The position numbers and the translations under genes are program-made. Positions 8,711 through 18,229 of a stretch of DNA of 64,000 nt are shown one piece after another (the stretch's first letter is position 1; every line of letters begins with the position of its first letter). The notes beneath the pieces were generated by a model that saw only the letters and a program-made list of their open reading frames with translations, ran no database searches and was not told where the DNA came from. Source of the DNA: Pseudomonas fluorescens (GTDB lineage Bacteria; Pseudomonadota; Gammaproteobacteria; Pseudomonadales; Pseudomonadaceae); contig NZ_LVEJ01000005.1 of assembly GCF_001648775.1 (NCBI RefSeq), forward strand, positions 62,001 through 126,000, given 5' to 3'.

Positions 8711-9166
8711 GTGCCGAACGATCTCGACGCTCTCCAGATGAACATCAGCAGTGCCATGGTGGTGGCCGCCAGGCATTGGCGGAAGATCTGCCAGACCACG
8801 CTGGTCAACTACGGAATCTCCGAAGCTTGCGCCGTGCCGCTGTTGATGATCGGCCGTTTGGGCGAGGGCGTGCGGCAGGTCCAGGTGGCGCAGGCGGCTG
8901 GCATGGAGAGCCCGTCGCTGGTGCGTCTGCTCGATCAGTTGTGTCATTCCGGCTACGTCTGCCGCACCGAAGATGCCCAGGATCGCCGCGCCAAATGCCT
9001 GAGCCTGACCGACACCGGTCGTGAACTGGTGCAAGCGGTGGAGATCGAACTGGTGCGCTTGCGTCATGAGGTGCTCGAAGGCATCGATCAAAGCGATCTG
9101 GAAGCTACGCTTCGGGTACTCAGAGCTTTTGAGGCGGCCAATCCGCCTGTGGTGGTCAATTCTTGA
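8711..9166 (+). CDS. MarR-family transcriptional regulator
   Basis: 151 residues from the GTG at 8711. A GTG at 8699 would add four residues, and neither has a clear Shine-Dalgarno. The winged-helix core is visible: VRQVQVAQAAGMESPSLVRL is the recognition region and CRTEDAQDRRAKCLSLTDTGREL is the MarR wing with the DxRxxxLxLT signature. It is the first gene of an efflux operon (FUSC, DUF1656, HlyD, NodT) and overlaps the FUSC gene. A palindrome at its promoter fits autoregulation. The likely ligand is a phenolic or aromatic acid, as is common for MarR proteins, but this is inference. Confidence 0.87.
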   Translation: MPNDLDALQMNISSAMVVAARHWRKICQTTLVNYGISEACAVPLLMIGRLGEGVRQVQVAQAAGMESPSLVRLLDQLCHSGYVCRTEDAQDRRAKCLSLTDTGRELVQAVEIELVRLRHEVLEGIDQSDLEATLRVLRAFEAANPPVVVNS

Positions 9167-11226
9167 ACGGTTTTTTCTCCGGCATTCCGCCGGCCCGCGA
9201 CTGGTTCTACGGGATCCGTACCTTTGCAGCGTCGATGATTGCGCTGTACATCGCCTTGCTCATGCAAATGCCGCGTCCGTATTGGGCGATGGCCACGGTG
9301 TATATCGTCTCCAGCCCGTTTCTCGGGCCGACCAGTTCCAAGGCCTTGTACCGCGCCATCGGTACCTTTCTCGGCGCGGCGGCGGCGGTTTTTTTCGTGC
9401 CGATGTTCGTGCAGAGCCCGTATGTGCTGGTGGTGGTCATCGCGCTGTGGACGGGGATTCTGTTGTTCATGTCCCTGCATTTGCGCACGGCCAACAGCTA
9501 CGCGCTGATGCTCGCCGGTTACACCTTGCCGCTGATTGCCTTGCCGGTGGTGGATAACCCGCTGGCGGTGTGGGATGTGGCCGAAGCGCGGACCGAGGAG
9601 ATTTTCCTCGGCATTGCTGTTGCCGCCGTGGTCGGTGCGATGTTCTGGCCGCGTCGTCTGGCGCCGGTGTTCAACGATGCCGTGAGCAAGTGGTTCGCCG
9701 ACGCAACCACCTACAGCCTGAAATTCCTCAGTCGCGACGTGCAACCCGAAGAAGTCACCGCGCTGCGCATGGCCATGGTCGCCAACTTCAACAGCCTCGA
9801 ATTGATGATCGGCCAGTTGCCCCACGAAGGCTCGCGCCCGCAAACCGTGCGCAACACCAAAGAACTGCGCGGACGGATGATTCATCTATTACCGGTGATC
9901 GATGCGCTGGAAGATTCGCTCTACGCCCTCGAACGGCGCACGCCTGAGTTGGTGGAAAAATTCGAACCGCTGCTCGTCGCGACCCGCGAATGGCTCGGTC
10001 ATGAAGACGCCGATCTCGATCGCTGGCAAGCGCTGAAAGGTCAGCTCGAAGCCCAGCAGCCGAGCGCCGAAGCGCTGGAAGATCGCCGGCAACTGCTGTT
10101 CTCCAACTCGATTTATCGCCTCGGCGAATTCATCGATTTGTGGCAGGACTGCCGCAGCCTGCAGGACGCGATTGTCTGCGAGCGTCAGGACAACTGGCGC
10201 GCGGTTTACCGTCACTGGCGATTGGGTCGGCTGACACCGTTTATCGACCGTGGGCTGATGCTCTACTCGGTGGCCTCGACCATTCTGGCAATCATCACCG
10301 CCTCGGTGCTGTGGATTCTGCTCGGCTGGCCGGACGGCGGCAGTGCGGTGATTCTGGCGGCGGTGGCGTGCAGCTTCTTCGCCTCGATGGACGACCCGGC
10401 GCCGCAGATCTATCGGTTCTTTTTCTGGACCGGGATGTCGGTGCTGTTCGCCAGCCTGTATCTGTTTTTGATTCTGCCCAACCTGCACGATTTCCCGATG
10501 CTGGTGCTGGCGTTTTCCATCCCGTTTATCTGCGTCGGCACGCTGACGGTGCAGCCGCGTTTCTACCTCGGCATGCTGCTGACGCTGGTCAACACCTCGT
10601 CGTTCATCAGTATTCAGGGCGCTTACGATGCGGACTTTTTCGCCTTCGTGAACTCCAACCTCGCGGGGCCGATAGGGCTGTTGTTCGCGTTTATCTGGAC
10701 GCTGGTCGCGCGCCCGTTCGGCGCCGAACTGGCGGCCAAGCGCCTGACCCGTTTCAGTTGGAAAGACATCGTCGACATGACCGAGCCGGCCAACCTCGCC
10801 GAGCACCGGCAATTGGGCGTGCAGTTGCTCGATCGGCTGATGCAGCACTTGCCGCGTCTGGCCCTCACCGGCCAGGACACCGGCATTGCCATGCGCGAAG
10901 TGCGCGTCGGTTTGAACCTGCTCGATTTGCTCGCTTACACGCCACGGGTGACCGGCGCGCCGAATGCGTTGTTGCAGCAAGTGGTCAGTGAAGTCGGTGA
11001 GTATTTTCGCGCCTGCCTCAAGGCCGGCGAACGCTTGCCGGCCCCGGCCCCGTTGCTGATGACCCTGGATCGCACCCGTCGTGCGCTGAATGGCCACGGC
11101 GACGATGAAACCCGGCTAAACCTGTTGCACGCCTTGAGCGGATTGCGTCTGGCGTTGCTGCCCGGCGTCGAATTCGTTTCCAGCGCCGAGCCCGAAGAAC
11201 CGCTGCCCGATGGAGCGCCCCTATGA
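9163..11226 (+). CDS. FUSC / AaeB-like efflux transporter
   Basis: 687 residues starting at a TTG (9163) that overlaps the MarR stop codon. No ATG occurs before the first membrane helix, so the TTG start is favoured. It has the two-block FUSC pattern: an N-terminal cluster of membrane helices (about 15-170), a long cytoplasmic helical region (about 175-365), a second membrane cluster (about 370-530) and a cytoplasmic tail. The AaeB/FUSC family exports aromatic carboxylic acids such as p-hydroxybenzoate together with an AaeA membrane-fusion protein. Here the downstream genes supply the AaeX-like, HlyD-like and outer-membrane partners, giving a full tripartite pump. Confidence 0.85.
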   Translation: MNGFFSGIPPARDWFYGIRTFAASMIALYIALLMQMPRPYWAMATVYIVSSPFLGPTSSKALYRAIGTFLGAAAAVFFVPMFVQSPYVLVVVIALWTGILLFMSLHLRTANSYALMLAGYTLPLIALPVVDNPLAVWDVAEARTEEIFLGIAVAAVVGAMFWPRRLAPVFNDAVSKWFADATTYSLKFLSRDVQPEEVTALRMAMVANFNSLELMIGQLPHEGSRPQTVRNTKELRGRMIHLLPVIDALEDSLYALERRTPELVEKFEPLLVATREWLGHEDADLDRWQALKGQLEAQQPSAEALEDRRQLLFSNSIYRLGEFIDLWQDCRSLQDAIVCERQDNWRAVYRHWRLGRLTPFIDRGLMLYSVASTILAIITASVLWILLGWPDGGSAVILAAVACSFFASMDDPAPQIYRFFFWTGMSVLFASLYLFLILPNLHDFPMLVLAFSIPFICVGTLTVQPRFYLGMLLTLVNTSSFISIQGAYDADFFAFVNSNLAGPIGLLFAFIWTLVARPFGAELAAKRLTRFSWKDIVDMTEPANLAEHRQLGVQLLDRLMQHLPRLALTGQDTGIAMREVRVGLNLLDLLAYTPRVTGAPNALLQQVVSEVGEYFRACLKAGERLPAPAPLLMTLDRTRRALNGHGDDETRLNLLHALSGLRLALLPGVEFVSSAEPEEPLPDGAPL

Positions 11227-11432
11227 TCGGTGATCTGGACATCAGCGGTATTTTCCTGCCGACCCTGCTGGTGTTGATGGGCATCACTTATGTGCTGTTT
11301 TTGCTGGTGCATGCCGTGCTTACGCGCGTGCACTTTTACCGTCTGGTCTGGCACCGGGCATTGTTCAACGTGGCCCTCTACGCCGTGCTTCTGTACGGCG
11401 TGGACTCACTCAGTCGATACCTGATGACATGA
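11223..11432 (+). CDS. DUF1656 / AaeX-like small membrane protein
   Basis: 69 residues, two membrane segments (about 10-31 and 46-62), with the family-typical start DLDISGIFLPTLL. Its ATG overlaps the FUSC stop by four bases and its own stop overlaps the next start, so translation is coupled. AaeX-like proteins are always encoded between the FUSC permease and the HlyD adaptor; their role in the pump is not known. Confidence 0.87.
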   Translation: MIGDLDISGIFLPTLLVLMGITYVLFLLVHAVLTRVHFYRLVWHRALFNVALYAVLLYGVDSLSRYLMT

Positions 11433-12331
11433 AAAAACCGTTTTTGACCATCGGTCGCGTGGTACTGACCCTGCTGATCGTGACTTTTGCCGTTGTCCTC
11501 GTCTGGCGCATGGTGATGTATTACATGTTTGCGCCGTGGACCCGTGACGGCCACATTCGCGCTGACATTATCCAGATCGCTCCGGACGTGTCCGGGTTGA
11601 TCCAGCAGGTTGAAGTGAAAGACAACCAGTTGATCAAGCGCGGCCAGGTGCTGTTCAGCATCGACCAGGATCGCTTCAAACTGGCCCTGCGTCAGGCCAA
11701 AGCGGCCGTCGCTGATCGTGAAGAAACCCTCGCTCAAGCCCAGCGTGAAGCCAAGCGTAACCGTGGCCTCGGCAATCTGGTGCCGGCCGAGCAATTGGAA
11801 GAAAGCCAATCGAAGGTCGCCCGTGCGCAATCGGCACTGGCCGAAGCCATGGTTACGGTGGACAGCGCTCAGCTTAACCTCGACCGCTCGGTGATCCGTA
11901 GCCCGGTGGACGGCTACGTCAACGACCGTGCGCCGCGTCCGCAGGAATTCGTCACTGCCGGGCGTCCGGTGTTGTCGGTGGTCGACAGCAACTCGTTCCA
12001 CATCGACGGCTACTTCGAAGAGACCAAACTTGACGGCATTCATGTCGGCCAGTCGGTGGATATCCGCGTGATCGGCGACCGCGCCAAGCTGCGCGGGCAT
12101 GTCGAGAGCATCGTCGCCGGTATCGAAGACCGCGACCGCACCAGCGGCAGCAACCTGCTGCCGAACGTCAACCCGGCGTTCAGTTGGGTGCGGCTGGCGC
12201 AGCGGATTCCGGTGCGGATTGCCTTTGACGATGTGCCGGAAGACTTCCGCATGATCGCCGGGCGTACCGCCACAGTGTCGATCATCGACGACGCCAAAAA
12301 CGACGACAAGAAACAGGAGCCCGCGCAATGA
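11429..12331 (+). CDS. HlyD/AaeA-type membrane-fusion protein
   Basis: 300 residues. It has one N-terminal membrane anchor (about 8-32), then a biotinyl-lipoyl half motif (IAPDVSGLIQQVEVKDNQ), a helical hairpin (about 75-150), and the second lipoyl half with SPVDGYVNDRAPRPQEFV. Beta-barrel and membrane-proximal parts follow. It links the inner-membrane FUSC pump to the outer-membrane channel encoded next. The start overlaps the DUF1656 stop, and the outer-membrane factor start overlaps its stop. Confidence 0.9.
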   Translation: MKKPFLTIGRVVLTLLIVTFAVVLVWRMVMYYMFAPWTRDGHIRADIIQIAPDVSGLIQQVEVKDNQLIKRGQVLFSIDQDRFKLALRQAKAAVADREETLAQAQREAKRNRGLGNLVPAEQLEESQSKVARAQSALAEAMVTVDSAQLNLDRSVIRSPVDGYVNDRAPRPQEFVTAGRPVLSVVDSNSFHIDGYFEETKLDGIHVGQSVDIRVIGDRAKLRGHVESIVAGIEDRDRTSGSNLLPNVNPAFSWVRLAQRIPVRIAFDDVPEDFRMIAGRTATVSIIDDAKNDDKKQEPAQ

Positions 12332-13770
12332 GCAGGGCCCTGATGATCGCCGGGTTGGGCGTGATGTTGTCGGCGTGTCAGATGGTCGGGCCGGATTATC
12401 ACGTGCCTGAAAATTCGGCCGTTCAGCGCAAGGATTTTCAGGGCGAATTGGCCGTCGACGGTAAACCTGTGGTCTCGGCGCCGGTGCCGGCAGACTGGTG
12501 GCGGCTGTATAAAGACCCGCGTCTGGATCAACTGGTGCAGCAGGCCATGGCCTCCAACACCGACCTGCGCGTTGCCGCCGCCAACTTGCAGCGCGCCCGT
12601 GCTCAGGTCGATGAGGCCGAAGCGGCCGGCGGCTGGAGCGGCGGAGTAAAAATGGGTGCTCAGCGCTTGCAGGAATCCGGACAGGCATTCCTGTTGCCGG
12701 AAAAAGTGCCGGTGGCCAACGTTGGCGATATCGGCATCAGCGCTTCCTACCAATTCGACTTGTGGGGCACTTTGCAACGCGGCATCGAAGGCGCGAAGGC
12801 CAATGCCGACGCGACACAAGCCGCCGCCGACACCGCGCGTATCACCTTGGTGGCGGACGTGGTTCGTGCGTACACCCAAGTCTGCGCAGCCAACGAAGAG
12901 CGGGAAATCGCCCAACATTCCCTCGACCTGCAATCGCAAGGCACCACGCTGATCCAGCGTCTGCGCGACGCCGGGCGTGGCGACGAAACCCAGGTCACCC
13001 GTTCGCAAACCCAATTCAAATCCTTGCGCGCCGACATGCCGCGTTATGAAGCGGCGCGTCAGGCCGGGCTGTTCCGTCTGTCGATGTTGCTGGCAAAACC
13101 GGTCGATCAATTGCCGGCCGGCACGGCAACGTGCGCTGAACTGCCGAAAATCGCTCAATTGGTGCCGGTCGGTGACGGCGCCGCGTTGCTCAAGCGTCGC
13201 CCGGACATTCGCCAGGCTGAACGACGTCTGGCGGCTGCGACTGCCGGCATCGGCGTCGCCACCGGCGAGCTGTACCCGGACATCAGCATCGGTGCGACCA
13301 TCGGCACCGTCGGCATCATCGACGACCTCGGTGATCCGTCGACCAATCGTTGGGGTTTTGGCCCGTCGCTGAGCTGGAAAGTGCCGACCAACGGCGCTCG
13401 CGCGCGTATTCGTGAAGCTGAAGCGACGACTCAAGGCGCTCTGGCGCATTTCGACGGCGTGGTGCTCAACGCCATTCGCGAAACCCAAACCGGCCTCGCC
13501 CAGTACAACGCACTGCTGCAACGTCGCGATGCGTTGGCGGATGCCGAGCAGTCGGCAAAACTCGCAGCGGACCAGACCCACCGCTTCTTCCAGGCTGGCC
13601 GCGAGTCGTTCCTCGCCGACCTGCAAGCGACCCGCACCTACACCGACGTCACCGCGCAACTGGCCGCCGCCAACACTCAAGTTGCGATGAGTCAGATCGA
13701 TTTGTTCCTCGCCCTCGGCGGCGGTTGGGAAAGCGGACGAACGCACGCTCCAGGCCCCAGCAAACCCTGA
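12328..13770 (+). CDS. NodT-family outer-membrane efflux lipoprotein
   Basis: 480 residues from the ATG at 12328, with CAGGAG nine bases upstream. The lipoprotein signal MSRALMIAGLGVMLSAC places the lipidated Cys at residue 17, and VGPDYHVPE after it is the hallmark of NodT/OprM-type outer-membrane factors. Two internal repeats follow, including the GRGDETQVTRSQTQ and GELYPDISIGATIG blocks. It is the channel of the MarR-controlled tripartite pump and the last gene of that operon; a strong hairpin follows. Confidence 0.9.
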   Translation: MSRALMIAGLGVMLSACQMVGPDYHVPENSAVQRKDFQGELAVDGKPVVSAPVPADWWRLYKDPRLDQLVQQAMASNTDLRVAAANLQRARAQVDEAEAAGGWSGGVKMGAQRLQESGQAFLLPEKVPVANVGDIGISASYQFDLWGTLQRGIEGAKANADATQAAADTARITLVADVVRAYTQVCAANEEREIAQHSLDLQSQGTTLIQRLRDAGRGDETQVTRSQTQFKSLRADMPRYEAARQAGLFRLSMLLAKPVDQLPAGTATCAELPKIAQLVPVGDGAALLKRRPDIRQAERRLAAATAGIGVATGELYPDISIGATIGTVGIIDDLGDPSTNRWGFGPSLSWKVPTNGARARIREAEATTQGALAHFDGVVLNAIRETQTGLAQYNALLQRRDALADAEQSAKLAADQTHRFFQAGRESFLADLQATRTYTDVTAQLAAANTQVAMSQIDLFLALGGGWESGRTHAPGPSKP

Positions 13771-13797
13771 GGCCGTTGCTATGCTTTGAAGTGTTGG

Positions 13798-13823
13798 AAG
13801 GGCGCCCCGAGCAAGGCGCCCTT
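13798..13823 (+). terminator. Terminator of the efflux operon
   Basis: Perfect stem AAGGGCGCC / GGCGCCCTT with an 8-base loop, followed by a short TTTC. It lies 28 bases after the NodT-family gene stop. Confidence 0.7.
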
Positions 13824-13863
13824 TCAGCGCACATTGCTAGCGCTGGTCTAGGGGAAACCAATA

Positions 13864-14499
13864 ATGAAAAACCCTTACGCTCTCGGCTTCTGGTGCGCCC
13901 TCGCAGCGCTGGTGCTGCTCTCGGCCACCTATTTCTACGGCATCATGCTGGCCCACCAGATCGACAAGGCGATGGTGTTCCTCGACAGCGCAACGGCGTT
14001 GATCGCGGTCATGGCCATCGTCGTCGTGGCCTGGGCGTCGGTGCAGGTGCAGCGCGTCAAAAAAAGACAGCTTGAACAGGGCAAGACCCTGGTGCTGATC
14101 TGGGACACCAAAGTCGCCCTGCGCCGGGTCGAAACGGTGTTCGACCGGTATTTCTGGGGCAGCTACTGGCAACCCGGACGGACCTTCGCCGAAGTCATGG
14201 GCGAACTCACCGGCACACCGCTGGAAAAAAGCCTCGAAGCACTGAAAAAACAGTGCCTGGAACTCGACAAGCAGATTGCCGACGAGGGCTGGCACTGGCT
14301 CAACAATGCCCGTGAACTGTCCGATGTCGCCACGGCCATGGCCCGCGAGCGCTATCAACTGGACTTCTGCGACCCGCGCGCCGACGGGCCGGGCGGCGCG
14401 GTGATCGATCGGGATTTTGAGGTGCTGGTCTACACCTGGACCGCGCGGCTGAAAAGCTTTGATCATCAACTGGATGAGATCGAGGTTCAGTATTCGTGA
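13864..14499 (+). CDS. Hypothetical membrane-anchored protein
   Basis: 211 residues. Two membrane helices lie at the N-terminus (about 7-28 and 38-58), followed by a cytoplasmic, charged, mostly helical domain containing LIWDTKVALRRVETVFDRYFWGSYWQPGRTFAEVMGEL. No catalytic signature is recognised. The start at 13864 follows GGGGAAA and a terminator, so it has its own transcript. I do not recognise a named family; similar pseudomonad proteins are annotated as hypothetical. Confidence 0.75.
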   Translation: MKNPYALGFWCALAALVLLSATYFYGIMLAHQIDKAMVFLDSATALIAVMAIVVVAWASVQVQRVKKRQLEQGKTLVLIWDTKVALRRVETVFDRYFWGSYWQPGRTFAEVMGELTGTPLEKSLEALKKQCLELDKQIADEGWHWLNNARELSDVATAMARERYQLDFCDPRADGPGGAVIDRDFEVLVYTWTARLKSFDHQLDEIEVQYS

Positions 14500-14572
14500 G
14501 AGGCCCGGGATGGGGTTTTATCGACATGCTGGCATAATGGCCTCAGACTTTTTATGACGGCTGTATAAACTG

Positions 14573-17500
14573 ATGCAAGGGAATGTAAAGGTTCATCTCG
14601 GGTACTTGAGCGCCGCATTGGCCGATGCCTGCAATCTGATGCCGGAACTGGAAAACGCATCGCGTGCCCTGACTCTGGAAGAAATCACCAACGGCCAGCT
14701 TTCCAGCCATTGCTGTAAATCGCTGTACGCGCAACGTCCCAAGCCGAAAACTGCCGAAACCGGGCGTAAGGCGGATGCGGATGAGGGTTGGCCGCTGCGC
14801 GTTATCGTTTGTCCGTTTCTGTTTGGTCTGCGACCAGAGCACGGACGCGCAAGCAAGCTCTTGCCTGAATTCATCGCACCGCTGTTCGTTTTCGGGTTGT
14901 TGGAGCGTACGGGCAAACTCAGCATTGACCCGGATAATCTGCTGCCCGTCACCCCACGGGATTTTCTTGAGCCAAGTGCCTACCAGGTCACGGTCGGCAC
15001 CGTGCAAGAAGTCGACCTGATGTATGCCCGCCTGCCTCGGCCCACGGACTGGAACGGCCTCATATTGAACGCCAGAGCCTTTTGCCTCGAGGTATGCGGA
15101 CAGGATTGGGAAACCCTCGAAGTTGACCAGTACGAAAGACTCAATCACCCACTGATCATGCTTGCCACCTCTACCAAAGGTGCGACGCAGAATATTCAGA
15201 CCCTGCTGGATCATTTGCGTCACAACAGCGATACAGCGTTGGGGTTGCTCGAAACACTTATCACACCCGCCGCAGAGAAATCCCTGCTCACCGCTGAACA
15301 GCAATTGGCCCGTTCGATCGAGCACTTAGGGCAAATGGAGTGCCGTTACGGACTTTCTCCGTCGCAGCGTGAATCACTGGTGCACTTCTTTTCATTGCCG
15401 GATGCTGTGACAGCCGTCGACGGTCCCCCGGGTACCGGTAAAACAACTCTGCTGTTGAGTGTTATTGCTTCTCTGTGGATCAAACATGCGCGTGCGCAAC
15501 AGGAACCGCCGTTGATTGTCGCTTCATCGACGAACAATCAAGCCGTTCTCAACATCCTCGAAGCATTTGCCAAGGTGAAGGAGCGGGAGGGGCCTTTGGC
15601 TGGCCGCTGGATCAAGGGTCTTGAAAGTTACGGCCTCTATTTACCTGCCAAGAGCCGGGAAAACGACAAGCAAGGATTCAGGGTTCATGCTTTGAAAGGC
15701 ATGGGCAAAAAATCCGTGCATGATTTTCAGGTCACGGAAACGGCCGAGGGCCTGGAGCTGGCTCGCGACTATTTTCTTCAATGTGCACAAAACGCACTGG
15801 GCCAATTGCGCGAGCAGACACTTGAAGCCGCCATGGCGCAGCTTCATGCCCGCCTCGAGCAGTGCTGCGGCTTCATCGAAAGCGTGACAAACGACCTGAT
15901 TGCACTCAACACCTTGTTCAAGGTTGCAGCCGTTTCTCAAGAAATGGTTGGTCGGGCACGATTGGCGCTACAAGTCGCGATCGACGAATACAAGAGCGAT
16001 CTTGAAAAGACCACCGACAAGCTGCGCAAGAATCAGACACTGAAACTCGCCTGGAAGCGGCATGTTAGCCAGGAAAACATGTTCCTGAGATTTCTGGCCT
16101 GGTGCGGTCTGACGTCTCCAAGGACCCAGCGCGACGAAACATTCTTTGCTCAGGTTGCCATTGATCATGGCGATTCACTGAGCCGCAAAATCAACGAGAT
16201 CAATAGCCGCGAGGCGTTTGACGCCTTGGTAACAGAACACGGGACAACGCTATCAAAAAGTGAGGAGCTGCTTCAAAAGCAATTGAGCGTGACGCGTAAA
16301 TCCCTCCAAACGCTCAACGAAATCGTTTCTCGTCTGGAAAAATTCAGTGGCACCAATGGACCACTTGAAACGGCAACCATTCAAAATGCGCTGGATATGG
16401 GCCCGCGTTTCGACGCATTCAAATGGGCCACGCATTATTGGGAAGCGCGTTATCTACTGGAAGTCGAAGAGACCCTTGCGCGTTTTTCCAAGGTTGAAGA
16501 CACCTTGTCACCCGATCGGATCGAGCGTCAGTATCGCCGTCTGGCCAAAATGTTTCCTTGTTCCGTTGTTACGCTCTACTCATTGCCCAACCGGTTCAGC
16601 GGTTGGAGCGGCCAGTACCAACCATTGCTCAATTGTATTGATCTGTTGATTGTCGATGAGGCCGGTCAGGTCGCTTCTCAGATTGGTATTCCGGCTTTCG
16701 CCCTGGCCAAGCGGGCGATGGTGGTCGGTGATGTTGACCAGATTGCGCCGGTGCATGGTTTGCCGAGATCGATCGATCAGTCGAACGCGCGGCATTTCGG
16801 CCTGATGGACAAGGGCTGGGAGGCATTTTGCGCGTCGGGCAAGTCTGCATCGAGTGGCAATCTGATGCAGGTCGCCCAGCAGGCAACGCCTTACACCAAA
16901 CATGCAAAGCGCGGGCGTGGGATGTTTCTCAGTGAGCATCGTCGTTGCTGGCGCGAAATCATCGAGGTTTGCAACGAGCTGGTCTACAAGCAGTTATTGC
17001 AGCCCTGCCGTGAGGAGGGGCCTCGTCGCTTGAGTCCGAGTCTGGGCTATGTACACCTGACAGGTCTTGATCAACGTGTCGGCAAAAGCAGATGCAATCA
17101 GATCGAGGCGCAGGTGATCGCCCATTGGTTGCAGGAGCATCGTGCCGAAATCGAATCCTCGTTCGCCGAAGACAAAAAGCCGTTCAAGGATCTGGTCGCG
17201 GTAGTGACCCCTTTCGCGGCACAAACTTCGGCAATTCGCCAGGCACTGGATCGCCACCTCGGTGCGGATCACGGCATAACGGTTGGTACTGTCCACAGTC
17301 TGCAGGGTGCAGAGCGCAGGGTTGTTATCTTTTCACCGACTTATGGTCTGGATACCGACCCAGGTTCGCCTTTTTTCGATAAGGACGCAGGTTCGCTTTT
17401 GAACGTGGCGATCTCCCGGGCACAGGACGCGTTTCTGGTGTTCGGCAACATGAACCTGTTCAATCCAGTGGGGAAAAACCCATCTGCGATATTGGGCAGA

Positions 17501-18076
17501 CATTTGTTCCGGGATGAGCGCAACGAACTCAAGGGAATCCCCCTGGAATGGTTGGTGCCGGCTTACAACCCTTATTTCACTGAGCAAATCAGCGATCTTG
17601 ACGGTCACAGGAAAACCTTGCGATCAGCGTTCAAGAATGCACAGCATCGCCTGATTATTGTGTCGCCCTATCTCACCAGGGACGCGATTGAACAAGATGA
17701 CATTCAGGCACTGATTCAGGAGGCTTGCACCCGAGGCGTCAGCGTCGTAGTCATCAGCAGCCTTGAACTTTGCCGCGTCGATCCGAAAAAAGTGGCGACA
17801 TTCAATGAGTGTGTGCGGTTGCTCGAACAGGCCGGAGCAAAATTCAGAAATACCCAGGTGCGCAGCGTGCACGCAAAAATGCTCCTGGTCGACGATGCCT
17901 GGCTGGCCGTGGGATCTTTCAACTGGCTGTCTTCGGTGCGCCGTCCTTCGAGCAGCTACAGCTACTACGAATCGAGCATCCGTTATGACGGAGAGGCCGC
18001 CTCAGTGATGATTCAAGACAGTATGAAAGACTTGCGGGTGCTTTTGGGGGGCAAACCGACTCAGGCAACGGTATGA
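14573..18076 (+). CDS. SF1 helicase fused to PLD nuclease (Mokosh type II-like defence protein)
   Basis: 1167 residues in one chain. The N-terminal 280 residues are unassigned. An SF1/UPF1-like helicase follows: Walker A GPPGTGKT at 284-291, a coiled-coil-prone insertion (about 400-640), motif II VDEAG with D695-E696, then GDVDQIAPV, VVTPFAAQ, GTVHSLQGAE and VAISRAQ for motifs III-VI. The C-terminus is a phospholipase-D domain with one perfect HxKx4Dx6GS motif (H1100, K1102, D1107, G1114-S1115), expected to dimerise for catalysis. Helicase plus PLD in a single protein is the architecture reported for Mokosh type II anti-phage defence (MkoC). The gene stands alone between unrelated genes and looks less GC-rich, which fits horizontal acquisition. 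Assignment to Mokosh rests on architecture only; another DNA/RNA-processing role is possible. Confidence 0.8.
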   Translation: MQGNVKVHLGYLSAALADACNLMPELENASRALTLEEITNGQLSSHCCKSLYAQRPKPKTAETGRKADADEGWPLRVIVCPFLFGLRPEHGRASKLLPEFIAPLFVFGLLERTGKLSIDPDNLLPVTPRDFLEPSAYQVTVGTVQEVDLMYARLPRPTDWNGLILNARAFCLEVCGQDWETLEVDQYERLNHPLIMLATSTKGATQNIQTLLDHLRHNSDTALGLLETLITPAAEKSLLTAEQQLARSIEHLGQMECRYGLSPSQRESLVHFFSLPDAVTAVDGPPGTGKTTLLLSVIASLWIKHARAQQEPPLIVASSTNNQAVLNILEAFAKVKEREGPLAGRWIKGLESYGLYLPAKSRENDKQGFRVHALKGMGKKSVHDFQVTETAEGLELARDYFLQCAQNALGQLREQTLEAAMAQLHARLEQCCGFIESVTNDLIALNTLFKVAAVSQEMVGRARLALQVAIDEYKSDLEKTTDKLRKNQTLKLAWKRHVSQENMFLRFLAWCGLTSPRTQRDETFFAQVAIDHGDSLSRKINEINSREAFDALVTEHGTTLSKSEELLQKQLSVTRKSLQTLNEIVSRLEKFSGTNGPLETATIQNALDMGPRFDAFKWATHYWEARYLLEVEETLARFSKVEDTLSPDRIERQYRRLAKMFPCSVVTLYSLPNRFSGWSGQYQPLLNCIDLLIVDEAGQVASQIGIPAFALAKRAMVVGDVDQIAPVHGLPRSIDQSNARHFGLMDKGWEAFCASGKSASSGNLMQVAQQATPYTKHAKRGRGMFLSEHRRCWREIIEVCNELVYKQLLQPCREEGPRRLSPSLGYVHLTGLDQRVGKSRCNQIEAQVIAHWLQEHRAEIESSFAEDKKPFKDLVAVVTPFAAQTSAIRQALDRHLGADHGITVGTVHSLQGAERRVVIFSPTYGLDTDPGSPFFDKDAGSLLNVAISRAQDAFLVFGNMNLFNPVGKNPSAILGRHLFRDERNELKGIPLEWLVPAYNPYFTEQISDLDGHRKTLRSAFKNAQHRLIIVSPYLTRDAIEQDDIQALIQEACTRGVSVVVISSLELCRVDPKKVATFNECVRLLEQAGAKFRNTQVRSVHAKMLLVDDAWLAVGSFNWLSSVRRPSSSYSYYESSIRYDGEAASVMIQDSMKDLRVLLGGKPTQATV

Positions 18077-18229
18077 CGACATCAAGCGCTTTCGGCATTG
18101 TAAAAAGCGAACCTCCACGGGTAACGAATGCTACCCTTTCAGCACTTTTAGCGGAGTCGAGCCGCGACCCGGTCACGGGTTCAGGGAAGACGACCACACT
18201 CACAGCCACGGAAATCGATCAGGTCATTC

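Noticed and set aside
12040..13746. 568-codon minus-strand frame opposite the NodT-family gene
   Set aside because: Antisense to a gene with a clear lipoprotein signal and family motifs; no independent start site or domain.
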